Source: VAZQ01 sp963785745 (lineage in GTDB: Bacteria; Pseudomonadota; Alphaproteobacteria; Rhizobiales; Xanthobacteraceae). From it: a DNA stretch of 64,000 nt. The stretch lies in the NCBI GenBank assembly GCA_963785745.1, contig CAWAWR010000016.1:1-64000 (forward strand), written 5' to 3'. Shown here piece by piece: positions 41,640 through 48,983 of the stretch; within the stretch, counting starts at the first letter, position 1; each line of letters begins with the position of its first letter. The position numbers and the translations under genes were made by a program. A model generated the notes under the pieces. It was not told where the DNA came from and searched no databases. It worked only from the letters and a program-made list of their open reading frames with translations.

Positions 41640-42665
41640 CTACCGAATTTTCATCGCCGCCCGCGCGTCGCGCACCACCTCCTTCGGCGTGCTCAGGACT
41701 TCCCGCACCAGCGCTTCGACTTCGGCGCCGCCGGCGAACCCGCTATCGAGCCTGGAAGTCTTCACTTCGGTCAGATAGGCGGCATCCTTCACGACCGCCG
41801 CGATTGCCTTGCGCAGAATCTCGACGTGGGCGTCGGGAACACCCGGCCCGGCATTGAGCGCGCGGCTCAGGGTCAGCGCCTTGGTGACGAAGGTCGCGAC
41901 TGCGCGGTTCTTCGGGTCCTTGCCCGCAAGCTCCAGCAGCAGCGGGGTATTCGGCAGCTCCGTCTCCCGCTTGAATCCAACCTGGGCCAGCGGATGCAGC
42001 TTGCCGGCGTCGACGTCCTGGCCGAGGAGGTTCTTGAACGAGGTCCAGGACGCGGCGCCGCGTCCGTCGAGCTCGCCGCGGTCCATGGCGAGATGCTGCT
42101 CGGGCGCGCTGCGATAACCCTGCACCACCACGAATTTCGTGCCCACGAAGGCGTTGTAGAGATACGGCACCATGGACGACATCGCGCCGGCGCCGGAGCC
42201 GCCCAGGCGCACGTCGCGCAACTTCGCATCCTCGAGCGTGCGGATGTTGGACTTGTACCAGGTCGCGGTCACCATGTTCGTGGCCGATAGCGCGCCCAGC
42301 CATTTGAACGTGCCAAGCGAGGCCTGCAGGCCCGGGCGGCCGACGGCCTCGTACATCAGCAGGCCGTCGCTGACGATCTGGAACGTCGTACCGTCCTGCG
42401 GTGCGACCCGTGCCACATAGTTGGCGGCGGTGATGCCGCCATCGCCGGGGACGTTCAGCACGACGATCTGCGGCTTGCCGGGGATGTGCCTGCCGAGGTG
42501 GCGCGAGAGCATCCGGGCATAGGTGTCGTAGTTGTTGTTGGTGCCGCCGTAGGAGACGATGGTGATCGTCTTGCCGGCGTAGAAGTTCCCCTGGGCATTG
42601 CCGGAATCACTGCGGATGGTTGAGAACGCACTAAGCGCCGCGAAGAAAAATACGAGTCGCCGCAT
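41640..42665 (-). CDS. TctC/Bug-family substrate-binding protein (long-loop subgroup)
   Basis: A 341-residue exported protein. Signal peptide MRRLVFFFAALSAFST. Motifs differ from the classical Bug set: TITIVSYGGTNNNYDTYARML, GRHIPGKPQIVVLNVPGDGG, AMDRGELDGRG and TKFVVVQGYRSAPE. The shared HIPGxPxxV and GYxG pattern defines a subgroup with the genes at 42828 and 54623. GAGGGAG precedes ATG 42665. Divergent from the next Bug gene (162-base gap). Likely ligands are organic acids; none can be assigned. Confidence 0.85.
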   Translation of the reverse strand: MRRLVFFFAALSAFSTIRSDSGNAQGNFYAGKTITIVSYGGTNNNYDTYARMLSRHLGRHIPGKPQIVVLNVPGDGGITAANYVARVAPQDGTTFQIVSDGLLMYEAVGRPGLQASLGTFKWLGALSATNMVTATWYKSNIRTLEDAKLRDVRLGGSGAGAMSSMVPYLYNAFVGTKFVVVQGYRSAPEQHLAMDRGELDGRGAASWTSFKNLLGQDVDAGKLHPLAQVGFKRETELPNTPLLLELAGKDPKNRAVATFVTKALTLSRALNAGPGVPDAHVEILRKAIAAVVKDAAYLTEVKTSRLDSGFAGGAEVEALVREVLSTPKEVVRDARAAMKIR

Positions 42666-42827
42666 CCCTGCTTCTCCCTCCGTCTCGGACGTACCCTGAC
42701 ACTGAAATGATTTCATTTGTCTTGCGCGACAGCGCACCGCGCCCCGCGTAGGCATGTTCTCCTTGCAAAATGGGAACCCGCCCCTCTACGCTTGTTTTCC
42801 TGACGAAAGATTGAAAGGACGTTGATA

Positions 42828-43844
42828 ATGATCCGGAAGTCATTGTTTGCAGCGCTGGCCTGCGCGGCGGCCATTTTCGCGCATGGCCCGGTCGCGGCCG
42901 AGCCCCAGCAATCGTTGGCAGGCCGGACCGTCACCTTGACGATCGGATACGGGCCCGGTTCCGGCAACGACGTCTACGGCCGCCTGATCGCGCGCCATCT
43001 CGGCAAGCATATTCCCGGCCAGCCGAACGTCGTGCCGCAGAACATGCCGGGCGCCGGCAGCTTCAAGGCGGCCAACTATCTGTTCCAGGCGGCGCCAAAG
43101 GACGGCACGGCGCTCGGCTATATCAGCCAGACCGCGGCCACCGAGGAACTTCTCGGGTCGCAGGCGATCCAGTTCAAGACCGCGCAGTTCAACTGGATCG
43201 GCCGCATCGGCTCCTACAACAACATCACGATCTTCTGGCACACGTCGCGCATCAAAACGGTCGCCGACGCGCTGAAGATGGATTCGACCATGGGTGCGAC
43301 CGGCGTTGGGTCGGCGGTCTACATCTATCCCAACATGATGAACAAGATTCTGGGAACGAAGTTCAAGATCGTCAGCGGCTATCAGGGCACGGCGCAGACG
43401 TCGCTAGCCATGGAGCGCGGCGAAGTCGAAGGCGTGACCATGGGCTGGTTCCCGGTCAAGACTAACAAGCGGGACTGGATCGAGCAGAAGAAGATCAATT
43501 TTCTCGTTCAGTTCCTGACCGAGCGGCATGCTGACTTGCCCGACGTTCCGACCATCGTCGAGCTGGCGCGCTCCCCGGAAGAAAAGCAGTTGTTCTCGCT
43601 GTTCGCTAACGACGGCGAAGTCGGGAAGGCGATCTTGGCGCCTCCGGGCATGCCGCCGGCGACCGTGACCATGTTGCGCCGCGCCTTCGACGCCATGACC
43701 AAGGACCGCGACTACATCGCCGACGCCGACAAGCTGCAGCTCGAAACGGATTCGATGGCCGGCGAACGGCTGCAAAAACTGATCGAGACCGTCATGGCAA
43801 CGCCGGCCTCGGTCGTCGAACGCGCGAAGAGCGTGCTGAAATAG
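42828..43844 (+). CDS. TctC/Bug-family substrate-binding protein (long-loop subgroup)
   Basis: A 338-residue exported protein. Signal peptide MIRKSLFAALACAAAIFAHGP. Motifs: TLTIGYGPGSGNDVYGRLIA, KHIPGQPNVVPQNMPGAGS, KIVSGYQGTAQTSLAMERGE and APPGMPPATVTMLRRAFD. AAAGGA precedes ATG 42828; a TTG two codons upstream is possible. It belongs with 41640 and 54623. It is the third gene of a run of Bug genes without permeases. Downstream is a dispersed repeat (43857-43973). Confidence 0.87.
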   Translation: MIRKSLFAALACAAAIFAHGPVAAEPQQSLAGRTVTLTIGYGPGSGNDVYGRLIARHLGKHIPGQPNVVPQNMPGAGSFKAANYLFQAAPKDGTALGYISQTAATEELLGSQAIQFKTAQFNWIGRIGSYNNITIFWHTSRIKTVADALKMDSTMGATGVGSAVYIYPNMMNKILGTKFKIVSGYQGTAQTSLAMERGEVEGVTMGWFPVKTNKRDWIEQKKINFLVQFLTERHADLPDVPTIVELARSPEEKQLFSLFANDGEVGKAILAPPGMPPATVTMLRRAFDAMTKDRDYIADADKLQLETDSMAGERLQKLIETVMATPASVVERAKSVLK

Positions 43845-43856
43845 TTCGCTGCTCTC

Positions 43857-43973
43857 TCCGTCCTCATCCTGAGGAGCGAGCGCAGCGAGTATCTCGAAGG
43901 ATAGGGCGGCCCCGGGCGGCCTATGGTCGAGACGGCGCTTTCGCGCCGCCTCACCATGAGGCCGATTGAGGAC
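43857..43973. repeat. Dispersed palindromic intergenic repeat (family B), second copy
   Basis: It contains CTCATCCTGAGGAGCGAGCGCAGCGAG at one end and CCTCACCATGAGG near the other, with an inner GGCGCTTTCGCGCC hairpin. The plan and the GCGAGCGCAGCGAG core match 7588-7704, but sequence has drifted. It separates convergent Bug genes (42828 plus strand, 43979 minus strand). Confidence 0.7.
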
Positions 43974-43978
43974 AGATC

Positions 43979-44947
43979 CTATTCCTTCAGCAGATGCCGG
44001 TAGCTGGTGAGGAACACCCGCTGGTCGGTATAGAGCTTGCGCGTCTGTTCCGGCGTCCCGGCGTCGAGCGGATAATTGGTCTTGTCTGCCCACGCCGCCA
44101 GCTCGGGGTCTTTCAGCGCTTTCTGAACGACATCGACGAGCCGCATGCGCACGTCCTGCGGCAGGCCCGGTGGCGCGGCGAACACGCGGTTGAGACTGAG
44201 ATTGGCAAGCTCGGGATGGCCGACGTCGTCGGCGGTCGCGACGCCCGGCGGCGTTCCGCGCGCGCCCTTCTTGGCGAACCACACCAATTGTCGGAGATCG
44301 CCGCTCGCCAAATGACGCGCGATCGCAACGTCGATGCCGAGCCCCGCATCGGCCTCGCCGCGGATGATGGCGAGATGGGTCGCGGGACCGCCTGTATAAG
44401 AGGTGAGGAACTGCGCCTTGATCCCCAGCACCGCGGCCGCGATCTTCGCCATCGCAAGGTCGTTGCTGCCGGTGGTCGCAAAGTACGGCACCCGGCCGGA
44501 TGGCTTTTGAAACGCCGGGAGCGTCGGGAACGCGGCCTTCTTGCCGATGACCAGCGAATAGACGCCGATATTGACGGTGCCGAGCCAGGTCGCCTTGTCG
44601 AGATCGTAGGGCAGTTGCTCGCCCATGATCTGCGGCGCGACGGCGCCCGGCAGGTCGACGATGCCCATGGTGTAGCCGTCGGGCGCCGCGCGATACATGG
44701 TGGCGATGCCGTTCACGCTGCCCGCACCAGGGATGTTGCGCACGATCACGCGGGCGTTCTTCGGCAGGTGGTTTTCCATCGCCTTGGCCACCGCGCGGGC
44801 ATAGAGATCGAAGCCGCCGCCCGGTCCATAGGGCACGATGACGTCGATATTCTTGTCCGGATACTGCGCGCGAGCGGTTGGCGGCAGCGCGACGATGGCC
44901 AACGCGGCCGCGGCGCAGATGCGCGCGACCATAGCGGTCGTCGTCAT
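43979..44947 (-). CDS. TctC/Bug-family substrate-binding protein
   Basis: A 322-residue exported protein. Signal peptide MTTTAMVARICAAAALAIVAL to ARAQ. Motifs: IDVIVPYGPGGGFDLYARAV, RVIVRNIPGAGSVNG, APDGYTMGIV, FLTSYTGGPATHLAI and RGEADAGLGIDVAIAR. It lies upstream of the dioxygenase beta-subunit stop by only 52 bases on the same strand and may be transcribed with the Rieske oxygenase genes. If so, it is the best candidate to import the oxygenase substrate. Ligand unknown. Confidence 0.87.
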   Translation of the reverse strand: MTTTAMVARICAAAALAIVALPPTARAQYPDKNIDVIVPYGPGGGFDLYARAVAKAMENHLPKNARVIVRNIPGAGSVNGIATMYRAAPDGYTMGIVDLPGAVAPQIMGEQLPYDLDKATWLGTVNIGVYSLVIGKKAAFPTLPAFQKPSGRVPYFATTGSNDLAMAKIAAAVLGIKAQFLTSYTGGPATHLAIIRGEADAGLGIDVAIARHLASGDLRQLVWFAKKGARGTPPGVATADDVGHPELANLSLNRVFAAPPGLPQDVRMRLVDVVQKALKDPELAAWADKTNYPLDAGTPEQTRKLYTDQRVFLTSYRHLLKE

Positions 44948-44999
44948 GATTTACTCCCTGTAATCCGTTCCGCGCAGTCACCGCGCGGCTGCGGCCATT

Positions 45000-45509
45000 C
45001 TAAAATGGAACCGCTATCAATTCGAATACATCGTCACAATTGATCAAATCGACGCGCTTCAGCACAATCTTGTAGCTGTCGTCGTCCTGCCGCAGACGGT
45101 GCTGCACCCGCCCGGAAAATAGACGCTGATTGCGCATGCGGTAATCGGTCATAATCATGTTTGATATGACCGAGCATTCGCCGAGCTCATCATCGACGCT
45201 CTCGACCACGATGTTGCCGATCACATGGCAGGTGCGGTGCGGCGGCGATTGCGAATGGATGTTCGGATGCCGCAGCCGCTCGAAGCGGATGTCCATCATC
45301 CGCTTGTCGTCATAGAACAGCGAGGCGCGCCCATCAGGGCTCACCTGGTCGGGCTCGAGCGGCACCCAGTATGCGCCGTCCTCGGCGAACAGATCGCGCC
45401 ATTCCTCGAACCGCCGCTCGTCGAGGAGCTGCACTTCGTGAATGAGAAATCTCTCGATCGTCCGCAGGTCGCCCAGCGGCGGCGCTATCACAGCGAGTTT
45501 GTCCAGCAT
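45000..45509 (-). CDS. Aromatic-ring-hydroxylating dioxygenase, small (beta) subunit
   Basis: A 169-residue NTF2-fold subunit. Motifs: RTIERFLIHEVQLLDERRFEEWRDLFAED at the N-terminus and AYWVPLEPD, followed by DDKRMMDIRFERLRHPNIHSQ, RTCHVIGNIVVE and QRLFSGRVQHRLRQD. The length matches the family (160-190). It starts 4 bases after the alpha-subunit stop, so the two are translated together. The pairing with a Rieske alpha subunit indicates a benzoate/naphthalene-type oxygenase. Ferredoxin and reductase genes are not adjacent. Confidence 0.92.
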   Translation of the reverse strand: MLDKLAVIAPPLGDLRTIERFLIHEVQLLDERRFEEWRDLFAEDGAYWVPLEPDQVSPDGRASLFYDDKRMMDIRFERLRHPNIHSQSPPHRTCHVIGNIVVESVDDELGECSVISNMIMTDYRMRNQRLFSGRVQHRLRQDDDSYKIVLKRVDLINCDDVFELIAVPF

Positions 45510-45513
45510 TATA

Positions 45514-46812
45514 TCAGCCCTCGGCGCTCATCAGCCGCAGCCAGGCGGTGTACTGCGCCCGCTGCTGGATTTCGACCGTGCCGGTGTTCACATAGTCGCC
45601 GCGCTCATCTTCCTTGTCGGTATCGATGCCCCGCGCGAACCAGACCCAATCCGAGCCCTGTGCATTCATGCCGTCCTGGCAGCGCCGGAAGCATTCGAGA
45701 TCGTCGGTCTGGATCAGCGATGCCGCCGAGTGCGTCACGTTGAGGTGGCGCACGAAGCCGCGGTTCATCTCGTCGGGCGCGCCTTTCAGCATCACCGGAT
45801 AGACGTGCACCTCGGTGCGGTCGACGGTGACCGGTACGATCACGCGGATGTGCTGGTTGAGCGCCTGCAACGTCATGTTGGGATAGAACGCGGTGTTGTG
45901 GCGCTTCGGCGTCAGGATGCGTTTGGTCCGCTCGGATCCGTGCTTGCGTTCAAGCATCGCACGGTAAGTGTTGAACACCGGATCGTCGGGGAGCTGCTCC
46001 GCGATCGGCTGATGGCCGTTGTAGCTGTGACCGCTCGACTTGGCGCCCCAGGCCGAACGTTGTTCCCAGCGCTGCGCGGCTGAGCCGCGGTCGCTGATCG
46101 CGGAGGAGGAATCCTCGCCGGCGCGGCGGCCGAACTGCTTGCCGCTGCGGCGTACCGTCGATTCATGCGAGAACGGCACATGGTACATGTCCACGGCGTT
46201 CTCGAGCTGCAGCTTCCAGTTTCCGCGGAACAGGTATTTGTGGACGCCGCCGCCGAGGTCGATCTCACCTTGGGGTGCGCGGTCGCAGAGCTCGTCGATT
46301 GAGTCCTTGGCGTGGCCCAGATGCTCGTCGAGGCTCGGGCCTTTTTTCGCGAGGCTGGCGAACACGAAACCGCGATAGATGCCGACGCGGGGGAGGCGGC
46401 CCATGCCGAGCGCGGGATTGGTGAAATCGAAATCCTTGCCGTAGCCGCGCGGCATCGCCACCGCGTCGAGGTCGCCGTTGGTCTTGAACGTCCAGCCGTG
46501 ATAGCAGCAGCGGAAGATCTGCGCGTTGCCTTTGGCCTCGTTGCAGACGATGGCGCCGCGATGCCCGCAGCTGTTGTGGATGACGTAGATTTTCCCGTCC
46601 GCGTGCCGCGACACCACAACCGGATGCTTACCAATGCGGGTGGTGATGAAGTCGCCGGGCTTCGGCACCAGGCTTTCGTGGCCGACATAAACCCACGTCG
46701 AACCGAAGATTTTGTGCATCTCCAGGTCGAACACTTCGGAATCGAGGTAGAGCGAACGGTGAACCCGGTCACGGTGGACCAGCGCTCGGATCGCCTCCGA
46801 ATCGAGCCTCAT
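45514..46812 (-). CDS. Rieske (2Fe-2S) aromatic-ring-hydroxylating dioxygenase, large (alpha) subunit
   Basis: A 432-residue protein. The Rieske ligands are Cys 82-x-His 84 (NSCGHRGAIV) and Cys 102-x2-His 105 (RCCYHGWTF). The mononuclear iron region is LQLENAVDMYHVPFSHEST, with His 211, His 216 and bridging Asp 208. GGAGG precedes ATG 46812. With its beta subunit it hydroxylates an aromatic acid or related ring using O2 and reductant from elsewhere. A LysR regulator is divergent, with a dyad in the 116-base gap. Substrate class cannot be fixed from sequence alone. Confidence 0.93.
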   Translation of the reverse strand: MRLDSEAIRALVHRDRVHRSLYLDSEVFDLEMHKIFGSTWVYVGHESLVPKPGDFITTRIGKHPVVVSRHADGKIYVIHNSCGHRGAIVCNEAKGNAQIFRCCYHGWTFKTNGDLDAVAMPRGYGKDFDFTNPALGMGRLPRVGIYRGFVFASLAKKGPSLDEHLGHAKDSIDELCDRAPQGEIDLGGGVHKYLFRGNWKLQLENAVDMYHVPFSHESTVRRSGKQFGRRAGEDSSSAISDRGSAAQRWEQRSAWGAKSSGHSYNGHQPIAEQLPDDPVFNTYRAMLERKHGSERTKRILTPKRHNTAFYPNMTLQALNQHIRVIVPVTVDRTEVHVYPVMLKGAPDEMNRGFVRHLNVTHSAASLIQTDDLECFRRCQDGMNAQGSDWVWFARGIDTDKEDERGDYVNTGTVEIQQRAQYTAWLRLMSAEG

Positions 46813-46865
46813 CTGCCTTCCTCCGGAGCAAGTGGTCTCTAAACCTATGGTCATGGACCCTTTTC

Positions 46866-46902
46866 TCTATTGAACCACGCGCCGTTTGGTGCAACAAATA
46901 GA
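46866..46902. promoter_or_regulatory. Interrupted dyad in the divergent Rieske/LysR promoter region
   Basis: The arms TCTATTG and CAAATAGA (one T longer than exact) enclose CCAC and GGTG in a 37-base imperfect palindrome. It sits in the 116-base gap between the oxygenase alpha gene and the LysR gene, followed by an AT-rich stretch (AATAATGAATTGAATTGATC). Placement fits a LysR operator; binding is unproven. Confidence 0.4.
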
Positions 46903-46928
46903 ATAATGAATTGAATTGATCAGAAAAC

Positions 46929-47894
46929 ATGATCAATCTTCCGCTGCGCCAAGTTGCAACCTTTGTTTGTCTCGCCGAAACCCAGAGTTTCCGGCGGGCG
47001 GCCGAGCGGCTTCGCCTGTCGCAACCGGCGGTTAGCGCGCATATCCGCGAGCTTGAGCGCCAGGTCGGGGTGGCGCTGGTGCACCGGACCACCCGTCATG
47101 TGTCGCTCACCGCCGAAGGCAAGGCGTTTGCGGTGCGCGCCAAGCGCGCCCTCGACGAGCTCGACATGGCGAGCCAGGACCTGCGTGAGCTCGCCGCCGT
47201 CCATCGCGGCCGCGTGACGGTCGCCTGCATCGTGCCGCTGATGGCGACCGTCGTGCCCAACGTGGTCCGGCGCATCAAGGAGATGCACCCGGGGCTTGAG
47301 GTCGAGATACGCGACGTCCTGTCAGGGCAGATCGACCAGTTGATCGCGAGCGGCGAGGTGGACCTCGCCATCGGTCCGCGCCCGACCGGCAGCAACCGGA
47401 CGTTCACGCGGCTCGAGCGCGATTATTTCGTCGCCGCCGCTCCGGCCGATCATCCGATTGCCGCGCGTGCAACGATCAATCTTCGCGAAGTCCTGGCCTA
47501 TCCGATCATCTTGACGACGCGCAACACCAACGCGCGCGCCGTGCTCGAACGGGCGATCCATCAAATCGATCAGACGCTGCAGCCGCGCTTCGAGCTCGTC
47601 CACTATTTTTCGCTCGGCCGAATGATCGACGCGGGTCTCGGCATCACCATCCTGCCGCGGACCGCCGTGCCGAGCCTAGCCAGCACCAGTATCGTTGCCG
47701 TGGACATCAAGTCGCCGCGCCTGTTCCGCGACATCGGCTTGATCACGCGCCGCGAGTACCAGTTCTCTCCGGCGGCGCAGGCCTTCGTGGCGGTCCTCAA
47801 GACGTTCTTTGCGAAGCCCATCGAACGGGAGGACGAAGCGCCGCGACCTGCCAAGGTCGCGCGCGGCCGTCAGCTTGTCGGCATCAACTCCTGA
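46929..47894 (+). CDS. LysR-family transcriptional regulator
   Basis: A 321-residue regulator. The winged helix-turn-helix is at residues 1-60: LPLRQVATFVCLAETQSFRRAAERL, then LSQPAVSAHIRELERQVGVALV, then TAEGKAFAVRAKRAL. An effector domain follows (GRVTVACIVPLMATVVPNVV, IGPRPTGSNRTF, AAPADHPIAARA, LGRMIDAGLGITILPR). It is divergent from the Rieske alpha gene, the standard arrangement for a LysR activator responding to an aromatic substrate or intermediate. The stop lies four bases from the stop of the convergent Bug gene. Confidence 0.92.
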   Translation: MINLPLRQVATFVCLAETQSFRRAAERLRLSQPAVSAHIRELERQVGVALVHRTTRHVSLTAEGKAFAVRAKRALDELDMASQDLRELAAVHRGRVTVACIVPLMATVVPNVVRRIKEMHPGLEVEIRDVLSGQIDQLIASGEVDLAIGPRPTGSNRTFTRLERDYFVAAAPADHPIAARATINLREVLAYPIILTTRNTNARAVLERAIHQIDQTLQPRFELVHYFSLGRMIDAGLGITILPRTAVPSLASTSIVAVDIKSPRLFRDIGLITRREYQFSPAAQAFVAVLKTFFAKPIEREDEAPRPAKVARGRQLVGINS

Positions 47895-47897
47895 GCG

Positions 47898-48893
47898 TCA
47901 GTTCATCTTGATCGTGGTGACGATCGGGGTCCAGCGCTCGATCTCCTGACGGATGAATTTCGCGAACGCCGCAGCGCCGGGCTCGCCCAGCACGACACCG
48001 TGCTGACGCAGCATTTTCTGCGTCACCGGATCGGTCTGCACCGCCAGCGTCGCGGCTTGGAGCCGCGCCACGACCGGCGCCGGCGCCTTCACCGATATCA
48101 GCGCGCCGTACCAGACCTCGGTTTGCACCGCCGGGAATCCCACCTCGGCGGTGGTGGCGAGATCAGGCATCAGCGGCGAGCGGTTCGCGCCGGTGACCGC
48201 CAGCGCGACGAGCTTGCCGGCTTCCGCCTGCGGCTTCACCAGCGCCACGTCGCCGAAGATCGCGTCGATATGACCGCCGAGCAGATCGTTGATCGAATTA
48301 GCCGTGCTCTTATAGGGCACGTGCGTGAAGTCGACCTTGGCTTCGCGGCGGAACAGCTCGTTCGCGAGATGCGTGACCGTGCCCAGGCCGGCCGATCCGA
48401 TCGTGAGCTTGCCGGGATTGGCCTTCGCCTTGGCGACGAACTCAGCCACGGTCTTGACGCCGACCTGCGGATGCACGGCAAACACCTGCGGCGAGCGCCA
48501 CATCAGGCCGAGCGGCGCGAAATCCTTTTCGGTGTTGTAACGGACCTTCTGCACCGGCGGGATGAGGGTGAGCGGCGCGATGCCGCCCATCAGCAGGGTA
48601 TAGCCGTCATGATCGCCTTGCAGGGCAGCCTCGGTGCCCGGAATACCCGCGCCGCCCGGACGGTTCTCGATCACGATGGTCGCCGACGGTCCGAAATGCC
48701 GGCGCAGACCGTCGGCATAGACCCGCGCCGCGACGTCGTTCGGACCACCGGCGGTGAAGGGAACAAGGATGTTGATCGCCCGGGTTGGGTAGTCCTGCGC
48801 TGCGGCGCCGCCGACAATCGGCACAGCGGCGAGCGCTGCAATCGCGGCGAATGCATTCCGGAGTTTGATCTGCAAGCGCACCTGTGTCTCCAT
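47898..48893 (-). CDS. TctC/Bug-family substrate-binding protein
   Basis: A 331-residue exported protein. Signal peptide region LQIKLRNAFAAIAALAAVPIV to AAQ. Motifs: INILVPFTAGGPNDVAAR, IVIENRPGGAGIPG, DGYTLLMGGIAP, FTHVPYKSTANSINDLL and MPDLATTAEVG. Two starts are possible: ATG 48893, and GTG 48881 preceded by GGAGA; the GTG looks better for ribosome binding. The same frame is open for another 2.2 kb antisense to the acyl-CoA synthetase, but that part is not coding. No enzyme partner on its own strand. Confidence 0.87.
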   Translation of the reverse strand: METQVRLQIKLRNAFAAIAALAAVPIVGGAAAQDYPTRAINILVPFTAGGPNDVAARVYADGLRRHFGPSATIVIENRPGGAGIPGTEAALQGDHDGYTLLMGGIAPLTLIPPVQKVRYNTEKDFAPLGLMWRSPQVFAVHPQVGVKTVAEFVAKAKANPGKLTIGSAGLGTVTHLANELFRREAKVDFTHVPYKSTANSINDLLGGHIDAIFGDVALVKPQAEAGKLVALAVTGANRSPLMPDLATTAEVGFPAVQTEVWYGALISVKAPAPVVARLQAATLAVQTDPVTQKMLRQHGVVLGEPGAAAFAKFIRQEIERWTPIVTTIKMN

Positions 48894-48983
48894 GTCGGCG
48901 CGGCGGCGGGCCGCGGCGTTTTCGCATGAGTGCTTTCCAGAACTATCAAGCAGTTTGCATGCCAACACCAGAAGCGGATATCG

